This document shows positions 26,709 to 34,480 of a stretch of DNA of 43,993 bases, piece by piece. The notes beneath the pieces were generated by a model. It searched no databases. It saw only the letters and a program-made list of their open reading frames with translations, and was not told the DNA's origin. The stretch is from a virus: positions 1 through 43,993 of IMG/VR virus record IMGVR_UViG_3300015195_000010; one strand, written 5' to 3'. Positions within the stretch are counted from its first letter, which is position 1. Every line of letters begins with the position of its first letter. A program made the translations under genes and the position numbers.

Positions 26709-28334
26709 ATGGCAATCGCGCCCAAGCTCCAGGGTGCCATGCAGCCCTTCGGCTTCGGGCCCGTTTTTCCAGAACGCGTTTCGCTTGGCGCTGCCAACCT
26801 AAACTGGACGCCCCTGCAGCTCGGCGCATTATTGAAGGGCTGGTATCAAGGCGACCGTCTGAGCAGCATCAACGGCGCTGCTGTCACCCGATGGAACGAC
26901 GACAGCGGCTCGGGGAATACCGCCGCAACCATTAGTCACGATCCGCCATTGGCGCTTCAGAATCTCAACAGGCTCAATGTCGTTCAGTTCGTCGCGGCGA
27001 GCACTCAGGGCCTGCAGCTTCCCACCGGATTTACCTCGGCATTCACGGAAGGGTCTGTTTTCTTCGTTGCCAAGGTGGCGACCGTTGCCACGGGATCGCC
27101 GGTCCAAGGGTTTGGGACCAGCGGTCTTGGCACCCATTATCCCTTCAGCGATAACCACGTTTACAGCGACTTCCTGTCCACGGCCAGGTCTGACACCGGG
27201 ATTCCTAGTGGGCTGACCTCCTGGCACATCGGCAGTTTCCAGTCGAAGACAAACGACTGGCGTTATGCGATCAACGGGGTGGATTTCTACACTACCGGAA
27301 CCAACACGGTTGCGGGCTCTCCCAATGTTACATTTTTGGGCAGCAATAACGGGGTTTACAATTACGACGGCAACATCGCCGAGATTGTCCTTTGCAATTC
27401 GTTTCTGACCACCATCCAAAGGCAGTTGGTCGAAGGCTATCTCGCGTGGAAGTGGGGCTTGCAGGCCAACCTTTCTGGCGGTCATCCTTACGCGGCTTCG
27501 CCTCCGATTTTGGGCACAATTCCTTATACGGTGGGGCTGCAAACAGCCTCTACGCCTGTTCCTGTCCTCGCCCGGTCTATCGGGAAATCGCTGGCGACGA
27601 CCTCCGCGCCTGTCCCGGTGCTGGCTCGCGCGGTCGGCAAGCCTCTAGCGACGGCATCAATACCAGTCCCAACGCTGGTTCGATCGACCAACAAGCCTCT
27701 GGCGACTACGAGCACCCCAGTCCCCACACTGACGAGAGCGAAGCAGACGGTCAAATCGCTACTGACAACATCTACGCCCGTGCCAACCTTGGTCCGTTCT
27801 ACGGGCAAGCCGCTTTCAACGACCTCAACTCCAATGCCCACACTTACGCGCGCAATGAGCAAATCGCTGCTGACCGCGACAACGCCCAGCCCCACATTGC
27901 TCCGGGCGATGGCGAAGGCGCTCAACACCGCGTCGGCACCCGTTCCAACCCTGGTCCGTTCGGCCGCCAAGAACCTTCAGGGATCGTCGACACCACTGCC
28001 GACGCTGGCAAAGGGACTGGCCTATACTAAGGCGCTGCAAGGGCAGTCCACTCCGGTTCCGACCCTCGTTCGCGCTGTGTCGAAGCCGCTTCAAACCAGC
28101 TCTACCCCAGTGCCGAAGATCGTCAGGCTGACGTCGAAGATGATGCAGGGCGCGTCCACGCCGGTCCCGACACTAGCTGTGTCCCGCCAGTATTCCAAGT
28201 CACTCCAGGCCATTACGACGCCTGTCCCGACATTGACCAAGATCAGGGTGTTCGTCAAAAATCTTCAAGCCTCGACCGGCGGCGTGACGGCTGGCGGCGT
28301 GGGCGGAGTCAAGGTCGCGGCCTTCTTCTCCTAG
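26709..28334 (+). CDS. LamG-like protein with 13 tandem STPVPTL repeats
   Basis: A 541-residue protein. Residues ~45-250 have a concanavalin/LamG-like pattern (LLKGWYQGDRLSS, VTRWNDDSGSGN, SVFFVAKVA, RYAINGVDF, YDGNIAEIVLCNSFLTTIQRQLVEGYLAWKWGL). Residues 277-518 hold about 13 repeats of 18-20 residues with consensus L-x-T-x-S-T-P-V-P-T-L-V-R-x-x-x-K-x. The final ~20 residues are Gly/Val-rich. An elongated stalk carrying a carbohydrate-binding-like head is the natural reading; it may decorate the virion and contact cells or surfaces. Confidence 0.78.
   Translation: MAIAPKLQGAMQPFGFGPVFPERVSLGAANLNWTPLQLGALLKGWYQGDRLSSINGAAVTRWNDDSGSGNTAATISHDPPLALQNLNRLNVVQFVAASTQGLQLPTGFTSAFTEGSVFFVAKVATVATGSPVQGFGTSGLGTHYPFSDNHVYSDFLSTARSDTGIPSGLTSWHIGSFQSKTNDWRYAINGVDFYTTGTNTVAGSPNVTFLGSNNGVYNYDGNIAEIVLCNSFLTTIQRQLVEGYLAWKWGLQANLSGGHPYAASPPILGTIPYTVGLQTASTPVPVLARSIGKSLATTSAPVPVLARAVGKPLATASIPVPTLVRSTNKPLATTSTPVPTLTRAKQTVKSLLTTSTPVPTLVRSTGKPLSTTSTPMPTLTRAMSKSLLTATTPSPTLLRAMAKALNTASAPVPTLVRSAAKNLQGSSTPLPTLAKGLAYTKALQGQSTPVPTLVRAVSKPLQTSSTPVPKIVRLTSKMMQGASTPVPTLAVSRQYSKSLQAITTPVPTLTKIRVFVKNLQASTGGVTAGGVGGVKVAAFFS
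27537..28262 (+). repeat. Degenerate tandem repeat, about 13 units of 54-60 bases
   Basis: This encodes residues 277-518 of the preceding protein. Most units are 54 bases (18 codons); some carry two extra codons. The protein pattern is conserved more than the DNA, so the repeats are old or kept apart by selection against recombination. Confidence 0.8.
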
Positions 28335-28335
28335 C

Positions 28336-28364
28336 GCGATTCAACGCCTAGGTGCTGGCGCGTA
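28336..28364 (+). promoter_or_regulatory. Late promoter-like element d
   Basis: GCGATTCAA (28336-28344), 18 bases, TA (28363-28364). It lies directly after the stop of the repeat protein. The predicted start point (about 28375) is one base before the ATG at 28376, which has no Shine-Dalgarno, so a leaderless mRNA is expected. Confidence 0.7.
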
Positions 28365-28375
28365 AGCCCGTCTTC

Positions 28376-29005
28376 ATGGCGGCGATCGACATTGACGTTT
28401 GCAATCTGGCGCTTGGCGAAGTTCGCGCGCCGTTCATTGTGTCGGCAGACGACGATACTCCAGAAGCCCGCGCTTGCAGCCGTTTCTATCCGATGTGCCT
28501 CCAATCGCTGCTGGAAGCTCACGACTGGGCTTTTACCAGCTCGATCGCCACACTAGCCCTGCTCGCCAACAATAACCGCGGCGATCAATGGGCCTATGCT
28601 TACCAGCTTCCGGCTGACTTCGGCTCTGCTCGGCGGCTGATCCTGCCGACAACTTTGGTCAGCGGCTATTATTACCCGTGGCCCTACACCTGGCCGCGGC
28701 CGCTTGGCTTCCAGGCTGACTTCGCGGTGGAAGGGACGACGCTCTACACCAGCCTTCAGTCGGCGGCCCTCGAATATAACAGCAACGACCTCACGAATAC
28801 GGCCATGCCGGCGATGTTCAAGAAGGCGCTGTCGCTCGACCTTGCCTCCTATCTCGCGGCCCAGTTGAGAGATGATAGTAAGATCAAAGGGGAACTGATC
28901 CAGCAGGCGGAGGTGGCCAAGTCCCGCGCGATGGCCGACGATATCAACCGTCAGCCGAACAGGCAGGATGCCGGATTTAATGAAGTCGCCTGGGCGAGAG
29001 CGTAG
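28376..29005 (+). CDS. Tail tubular protein A-like (gp11-type) adaptor
   Basis: ATG 28376 gives 209 residues; a GTG at 28352 lies inside the promoter-like element and is less likely. AAIDIDVCNLALGEVRAPFIVSADDDTPEARACSRFYPMCLQSLLEAHDWAFTSS and KKALSLDLASYLAAQLRDDSKIKGELIQQAEVAKSRAMADDINRQPNR match the podovirus gatekeeper family (T7 gp11-like). It forms the ring between portal and nozzle. It is followed directly by the nozzle genes. Confidence 0.88.
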   Translation: MAAIDIDVCNLALGEVRAPFIVSADDDTPEARACSRFYPMCLQSLLEAHDWAFTSSIATLALLANNNRGDQWAYAYQLPADFGSARRLILPTTLVSGYYYPWPYTWPRPLGFQADFAVEGTTLYTSLQSAALEYNSNDLTNTAMPAMFKKALSLDLASYLAAQLRDDSKIKGELIQQAEVAKSRAMADDINRQPNRQDAGFNEVAWARA

Positions 29006-29008
29006 GCA

Positions 29009-29674
29009 ATGGCTCTTAGGGTCGGTGGCTTTAACTTTACAAAAGGGGAACTCGCCGCCGAGCTTCTCGCCCGCGTCGATGTCCCGTCTTACGCCTCGGC
29101 CCTGAAGCGCGCTCGTAATGTTGTTTTGCTGAAATACGGCGGGGTAGCGAAACGTCCCGGCACTCGGTTCATCGCGGAAGTCTTCGACAACACCAAGCCG
29201 ACCAGGCTGATGCCGTTCCAATTCTCGCTGACCCAGACATACGCGCTGGAAATGGGCCAGGGCTATATGCGACCCGCCGCGTTGGGGGGGCTGGTTCTTG
29301 AAACTAATCTGACCGTACAGGCCGTGACGCGCGGGCCAACGACCAACATCCAGGCCGATTATCACGGCTATGTCGTCGGCGACCAATTGTTCTTCCAGGG
29401 AGTTCAGGGGGCGACCCAACTCAACGGCAAGTTCGGCCGCGTGATTTCGGTTCCGGATGCCAATCATTTTGTCGTCAATATTAATAGCAGCGGCTTTGGC
29501 GCGAGGACCGGCGATACCGGAGGCATCATTAACGTCGCGCCGCCCGCTCCTCCCCCGACCCCGCCGGTTGTTCCTCCGGTTGTTCCTCCGGCCACCCCTC
29601 CTGTTATCGGGGCGGGGAGCGTTTTCGTTGGTGTCCCCGACGACTGGCGCCCCATCTATCACAGCTATCTATGA
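29009..29674 (+). CDS. Tail tubular protein B-like, N-terminal part
   Basis: A 221-residue protein that matches only the start of the nozzle family (VGGFNFTKGELAAELLARVDVPSYASALKRARNVVLLKYGGVAKRPGTRFIAEV). It continues with a beta domain and a Pro/Val-rich stretch (PPAPPPTPPVVPPVVPP) and ends in VGVPDDWRPIYHSYL. Relatives are usually one polypeptide of about 800 residues. Here the stop overlaps the next ATG by four bases, so the nozzle seems to be made of two chains, or the frame is broken. Confidence 0.78.
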   Translation: MALRVGGFNFTKGELAAELLARVDVPSYASALKRARNVVLLKYGGVAKRPGTRFIAEVFDNTKPTRLMPFQFSLTQTYALEMGQGYMRPAALGGLVLETNLTVQAVTRGPTTNIQADYHGYVVGDQLFFQGVQGATQLNGKFGRVISVPDANHFVVNINSSGFGARTGDTGGIINVAPPAPPPTPPVVPPVVPPATPPVIGAGSVFVGVPDDWRPIYHSYL

Positions 29675-31461
29675 GCGTTGCGCGCGTCTATCGGGTGGGC
29701 TCACCCTACAATGGGGCCGATCTGGCGGATATCGATTTCGAGCAGTCCGCCGACACCATGTATCTGGCGCACATCGATCATGCGCCCGAGAAGCTGACTC
29801 GCGCCGCGCATACCAATTGGATTTTCTCAGGCCTGACTTTTCAGCCGGCTGTCGCGCCACCGACCAGCCTCGCGATCGTCGTCACCAATCCCAATCAGGA
29901 CGTTACCAACACCGGCAATGCCTATTTCCCGCAAGACGCCAAGTATCTCGTCACCGCCCTTTCCTCGAATAATCTACAGGAAAGCCGTCCGTCGAACATC
30001 GTGCTCGGGACCAACGACCTCACCCTGAAGCGCAACAAGAACACGCTCACTTGGGTCGCTGTCGCCGGGGCCGCGCGTTACCGCGTTTACAAGGCCGACA
30101 ATACGGGCGATTTCGGCTATATCGGAACAACCGGCCAGTTGAGTTTCATTGACGACAATATCGGCCCCGACTTCTCTGATGGCCCGGTGCAGGCTGAAAA
30201 CCCATTCCCCGGCGTCAATGATTATCCCTCGACCGTCAGCTTCTACCAGCAACGCCTGTTCTTTGCCCGGACCAACAATCACCCGAACGCCATCTGGGGC
30301 TCGAGGTCGGGAGATTATGAGAACTTCGACACCTCGCGTCCCTTGAAAGCGACCGACGCGATGTCGTTCGCGCTTGTCGCGGGGAGGGTGAACGCGGTCG
30401 ACCAACTGGCCTCGATGTCCGACCTTCTGGCCCTGACCTCGGACAGCATCTTCAAGATCAGCGGCGACCAGAACGGCTATGTTTCTCCGACCAATATCGT
30501 CACCAACCGTGAGAACGGGCGAGGGTCATCCCGGCTCAGCCCCTTGGTGATCGATACGGTGGTTTTCTACCAGACCTCGGTCGCCAACACGGTTCGCACC
30601 CTCAATTACTATTTCGACAATAACGGCTACAAATCGAACGATATCACGATCTACAGCCCGCACTTTTTCAAAGGGTTTAAGATTGTGTCGTGGGCTTATG
30701 CCCAGGAACCGCGCTCGGTTATCTGGGCGGCTCGGGATGACGGCAAATTGCTGTGCTTCACATGGGAGCAAGAACAACAAGTCTGGGGTTGGACGCTGTG
30801 CGATGTCGGCGGGAAGGTAACGAGCGTCTGCGCCATCTCGGAGAATAACGAGGACCGGCTTTACCTGATTGTCGAGCGAACGATCGACGGAGGGACCAAG
30901 CAATATCTTGAGCGCATGGCTGCGGCCCGCTGGGATGCGATCGAGAATGTTTGTTTCACAGATTGCTCCACGACCTATACGTTCGACACGCCCGGCACGG
31001 TGCTCAACAATCTCGAACATCTGGAAGGCCAGAACCTCGTCGCGATCGCCGACGGTAACGTGGTTCCCGATCTTCTTGTCGGCGGCGGCAAGGTGACGCT
31101 TCCAAGCGCCGCGACGGTCGTAACGATCGGCTTGCCCTACACCTCCCTCATAGAGACCTTGCCTCTCGCGATTCAAAGCCGGGCAGGATGGACCATCGCC
31201 AAGCTCCAACAGGCCGCGAAGGTGGTACTCAAGGTGGTCGACACGCGCGGGCTGCTGGTCGGGCCATCTGAGGGCCGTCTGGACGCCATCCGCAGCCGCA
31301 GCAACGAAGCATGGGGCGACCCTACAGCGCTGTTCACCGGGGATCTGGAAGCGACCATGGCGCCGGAGATCAACGGCGGAGTGAAGGCGGTTATCACGTC
31401 TCCGGACCCGTTGCCGATGACGATTACGGCGGTGTTGCTCGATCCTTCGATTTCCGAATAA
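29671..31461 (+). CDS. Tail tubular protein B-like, C-terminal part
   Basis: A 596-residue protein that continues the nozzle family where the previous gene stops: ARVYRVGSPYNGADLADIDFEQSADTMYLAHIDHAPEKLTRAAHTNW, then FYQQRLFFARTNNHPNAIWGSRSGDYENF and WAYAQEPRSVIWAARDDGKLLCFTWEQEQQVWGWTLCDVGG, all typical of podovirus tail tube/nozzle proteins. A fibronectin-like insert is likely at ~65-155. It should form the distal tail tube with the upstream chain. The start is coupled by ATGA. Confidence 0.88.
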   Translation: MSVARVYRVGSPYNGADLADIDFEQSADTMYLAHIDHAPEKLTRAAHTNWIFSGLTFQPAVAPPTSLAIVVTNPNQDVTNTGNAYFPQDAKYLVTALSSNNLQESRPSNIVLGTNDLTLKRNKNTLTWVAVAGAARYRVYKADNTGDFGYIGTTGQLSFIDDNIGPDFSDGPVQAENPFPGVNDYPSTVSFYQQRLFFARTNNHPNAIWGSRSGDYENFDTSRPLKATDAMSFALVAGRVNAVDQLASMSDLLALTSDSIFKISGDQNGYVSPTNIVTNRENGRGSSRLSPLVIDTVVFYQTSVANTVRTLNYYFDNNGYKSNDITIYSPHFFKGFKIVSWAYAQEPRSVIWAARDDGKLLCFTWEQEQQVWGWTLCDVGGKVTSVCAISENNEDRLYLIVERTIDGGTKQYLERMAAARWDAIENVCFTDCSTTYTFDTPGTVLNNLEHLEGQNLVAIADGNVVPDLLVGGGKVTLPSAATVVTIGLPYTSLIETLPLAIQSRAGWTIAKLQQAAKVVLKVVDTRGLLVGPSEGRLDAIRSRSNEAWGDPTALFTGDLEATMAPEINGGVKAVITSPDPLPMTITAVLLDPSISE

Positions 31462-31911
31462 ATGATTGAGTTCGTCCCGGCGACGCCGGCGCATTGCGGC
31501 ATCATCGCCTGCCGGATGCGCGAATGGGATCGGATTGAATGCCAAGCGCACGGCCTCACGCCCAAACAGGCGCTTCGTCTTGGTGTCGTGGGGTCAATCG
31601 ATGTCCTGACCGCTAAGCTCGATGGCCGCCCGGAAGCGATGATGGGGCTGTCTCCGATCAATGCGCTGACTGGCGAAGGGGCGCCGTGGATGCTCGGCAC
31701 GGACGCGATTTACGACCACCCACGAGCAATGCTCAAGATGGGGCCGGGGATCATCGCCCGGTGGCGCGATTCAACGCGAAGCCTGCGCTCGGTAGTAGCT
31801 GTCGAGAACGTGCGCGCTATCCGGCTTTTGCGGAGGTGGTCGTTCACAATAGGCGATGAGGTTCGCATGATCGGCCAAGTTCCGTTCGTTTCGTTTTGGA
31901 TGGAGGGCTGA
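31462..31911 (+). CDS. T7 gp13-like (GNAT-fold) protein
   Basis: A 149-residue protein. FVPATPAHCGIIACRMREWDRIECQAHGLTPKQALRLGVVGSIDVLTAKLDGRPEAMMGLSPINALTGEGAPWMLGTDAIYDHPRAML resembles the DUF2833/gp13-type proteins with an acetyltransferase-like fold, encoded just before the ejection proteins in T7-like phages. Catalysis is doubtful. A late promoter-like element (f) lies inside it at 31766. Confidence 0.78.
   Translation: MIEFVPATPAHCGIIACRMREWDRIECQAHGLTPKQALRLGVVGSIDVLTAKLDGRPEAMMGLSPINALTGEGAPWMLGTDAIYDHPRAMLKMGPGIIARWRDSTRSLRSVVAVENVRAIRLLRRWSFTIGDEVRMIGQVPFVSFWMEG
31766..31794 (+). promoter_or_regulatory. Late promoter-like element f (inside a gene)
   Basis: GCGATTCAA (31766-31774), 18 bases, TA (31793-31794; context GGTAGTAG). 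It lies inside the gp13-like gene, about 120 bases upstream of the three ejection-protein genes. Confidence 0.55.
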
Positions 31912-32418
31912 ATGTGCGTGCCGGTCATGGCGGCCGTCGCCATCGCCTCGACCGTCGCTTCCATCGGCGGCCAGATCGTCAAGGGCAGCGCTGAAGCTCA
32001 GCAGGCCAAAATGGAAGGCGGAATTGCGCGACAGAACGCGGCTCTGTCTAACGCGCAGGCCAAGGATTCGCTTGCCAATACCCAGATCGAGGCCAAGCGA
32101 CGCTATCAGGAAGGCGCTCAGCTAGAGGGTCAGCAGCAGGCCGCGATGGCGGCCAACGGAATTGACCTCGGGTTCGGCTCGGCGCTCCAAGTTCAGCGCG
32201 ATACCAAGATGATTACCGGCGAAGACGTCGGGCAAATCTACAAGGCCGGATATCAAAAAGCGCGCGGTTACGAGATCAACGCATTCAATTACAGCAGCCA
32301 GGCTGCCGCGGCCCAGTCGAAAGCAAGCGCGGCGGGGCTGGGCACGGTCTTTGGTGTCGCCTCGACTGCCCTTGGTGGGGCCAGCCAGGTGTACGGCATG
32401 ATGTCGAAGCCCCACTGA
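31912..32418 (+). CDS. Internal virion protein, gp14-like
   Basis: A 168-residue protein with a hydrophobic N terminus (VPVMAAVAIASTVASIGGQIVKG), long helices (AEAQQAKMEGGIARQNAALSNAQAKDSLANTQIEAKRRYQEGAQLEGQQQAAMAANGIDLGFGSALQVQRDT) and a Gly/Ala-rich end. This is the usual pattern of T7 gp14-type proteins, which are ejected first and form the outer-membrane part of the DNA channel. Confidence 0.85.
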   Translation: MCVPVMAAVAIASTVASIGGQIVKGSAEAQQAKMEGGIARQNAALSNAQAKDSLANTQIEAKRRYQEGAQLEGQQQAAMAANGIDLGFGSALQVQRDTKMITGEDVGQIYKAGYQKARGYEINAFNYSSQAAAAQSKASAAGLGTVFGVASTALGGASQVYGMMSKPH

Positions 32419-32419
32419 T

Positions 32420-34480
32420 ATGCCATCAGTCCCTCTTGCTCAGAACACGGTCGGGCTGGCCGAAGTCACCGATACCAAGCTGCAACCGGCGGATTTCGGT
32501 GCGGCCGGCGCGTATGTTGGCGGCGCGATCGATAAGGTTGGCCAAGCGGGGAGCGACTTCGCCGGCGAACTGGCGAAGCGCAATGAGGAAACTGCGGCGT
32601 TGCACGACAACGCGGCGACCAAGCAGGCGGCGACAGCGGCCAGCGGTTATTACGCTGAGCAGGGGTACACCGGCGCGGATCCGTACTTCAGCAAGGATGG
32701 CAAAGACGCCCTGTTAGCGAGGCCCGCGTTCGAGAAGGGCCTGGATGATGCCATTGCCACCGCTCGTTCAGGACTGAAGACACCTCGCCAGCAGACCATG
32801 TTCGACGAGGCGATGGGCGAGCAGCGCCAGCAGTGGGGCATTCAAATTGCTGAGCACGCCGACAAGGAAACGAAGCAATACGATGCTGATGAAACAACCT
32901 CGCGGGCGGGCATGTCGAAAGAGTTGGCGGTGGCGACGGCCATCACCGATCCGGTCCATAGCGATGAGCAGATTGCGACCGGCCTTTCGGAAGTGGCGAA
33001 CCTCGGAAAGTTGAATAGCTGGGGACCGGACCAGCTTAAGCTCGAAAGCCTGAAATACACGTCCGGCACCTATAAGGATATCGGGACGCGCCTTGCCAAT
33101 GAAGGGGGCGATAATGGCCCCAAATTAGCCGAAGCCTTGGTCGAGAAGCATGGCGATGCCATGACCGCCGATGATCGAGAGGCCGTGCTTACCCACGCTC
33201 GTGTTCAGACTAATGCCCTTGCCGCCGCCCAACGCCAGATTGAGGCCACCACCAGACGCGATGTGCGAGAGGCTAAGAGCGATGCGCGGAACCGCGCGAT
33301 CACGGCGGCCGAGAATATCGACCTCGCCATTCCGATGCGGCCGGCGGAATATGCCACGGCCTTGAACGATGCCCAGGCGTCCGGCGATGAAGGCTTAGTC
33401 AAGCGCATCCAGCGGGGCCAGTTCAAGAACAATCTGACCCAGCAATATGCCAACGCGACGCCGGCGGAATTGCAGGGCCGGATCGATCAACTCTCTGCTG
33501 GCGTCACAAAGGCGGGAGTGGACGCGAAGCCGGGCGACGTGATTGAGCGCGACCATCTTCAGACGATGCTCAACGCCAGCAATTCCGAGCTCAATACCGA
33601 TCCGTTGTCGTGGGGCGCACGGCACCTCGGCATCGCGGTTGCGCCATTGAACCTCAACGATCCGGCCAGCATTGCCCAGCGCGTTAGTGTTTCGACTCTG
33701 ATCGCCAACCGCACCGGCCACACGCCGCTTCCGCTTCACCCGGAGGAGATTGCTGCCCAGTCGTCGATTCTGTCCGAGGGAACGGTCCAGCAGAAGGTTG
33801 GGCTGGCGATGAAGCTGTCGCGGTTCGGGCCGCTGGCAGGGGCAGCAGCGGGGCAAATCACCAATAATCCGGGCTTCCTGAATGTCGTCGGGCTGGCTTC
33901 GCACCGCAACCGGGGCGTCGCGGCGAGCCGGGTCAACCAGGTCATCTCGGGCTATGAAGCGCTGAAAACCCGGCCCAAGCTGATCGACAAGACAATGGCG
34001 ACCCAGCAATTCAACGGCTTTGTGGGCAACGCGCTTCAATTCCTGCCGACCGTCAAGACCGGTGTTCTGTCGAATGCACAGGCGCTTCTGGCCAGTGAAG
34101 CGAACGACCACGGATGGGCTGAATGGAATGACGCCCAGCCTCGCTGGTTCGCCGCGGTCAATTCGGCGCTCGGGGCATACAGCAAGGACGGCCACCAGAT
34201 CGGCGGGCTCCACACTTTCAACGGTGGCACGACCGTTTTGCCGGAAGATGTCAGCGATACTCAGTTTGAGACCCACATCGCTCACGCGGTGGGGCCGGGG
34301 ATCAGGGCCGCGCAAAACGGAACGCCGACCTACGCCAACGGCAAACAGGCCACGGCGTCCGACATCAAGCGGATGCAATGGGTTCCAGTTCGCGACGGGG
34401 TTTACCGCCTGACCGACGGTAATTCCTTCCTGCATACCGACAGGGGCTTTTACGAGATCGATTTCAGGAAACTCCCCTGA
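32420..34480 (+). CDS. Internal virion (ejection) protein, gp15-like
   Basis: A 686-residue, mostly helical, charged protein (SDFAGELAKRNEETAALHDNAATKQAATAASGYYAEQGYTGADPYFSKDGKDALLARPAFEKGLDD...). Size, composition and position between gp14-like and the large ejection protein match T7 gp15-type core proteins, expected to form the periplasmic tunnel for DNA entry. No enzyme motif is visible. The stop shares one base with the next ATG (TGATG). Confidence 0.82.
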   Translation: MPSVPLAQNTVGLAEVTDTKLQPADFGAAGAYVGGAIDKVGQAGSDFAGELAKRNEETAALHDNAATKQAATAASGYYAEQGYTGADPYFSKDGKDALLARPAFEKGLDDAIATARSGLKTPRQQTMFDEAMGEQRQQWGIQIAEHADKETKQYDADETTSRAGMSKELAVATAITDPVHSDEQIATGLSEVANLGKLNSWGPDQLKLESLKYTSGTYKDIGTRLANEGGDNGPKLAEALVEKHGDAMTADDREAVLTHARVQTNALAAAQRQIEATTRRDVREAKSDARNRAITAAENIDLAIPMRPAEYATALNDAQASGDEGLVKRIQRGQFKNNLTQQYANATPAELQGRIDQLSAGVTKAGVDAKPGDVIERDHLQTMLNASNSELNTDPLSWGARHLGIAVAPLNLNDPASIAQRVSVSTLIANRTGHTPLPLHPEEIAAQSSILSEGTVQQKVGLAMKLSRFGPLAGAAAGQITNNPGFLNVVGLASHRNRGVAASRVNQVISGYEALKTRPKLIDKTMATQQFNGFVGNALQFLPTVKTGVLSNAQALLASEANDHGWAEWNDAQPRWFAAVNSALGAYSKDGHQIGGLHTFNGGTTVLPEDVSDTQFETHIAHAVGPGIRAAQNGTPTYANGKQATASDIKRMQWVPVRDGVYRLTDGNSFLHTDRGFYEIDFRKLP

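Noticed and set aside
27537-28262. CRISPR array or recent DNA duplication in the tandem repeats
   Set aside because: The units are contiguous, in frame and degenerate at DNA level, with no unique spacers; they are protein repeats.
31168-31196. Eighth GCGATTCAA
   Set aside because: AT instead of TA is found at the fixed distance, and it lies in the middle of the nozzle gene with no following gene block; treated as chance or a decayed copy.
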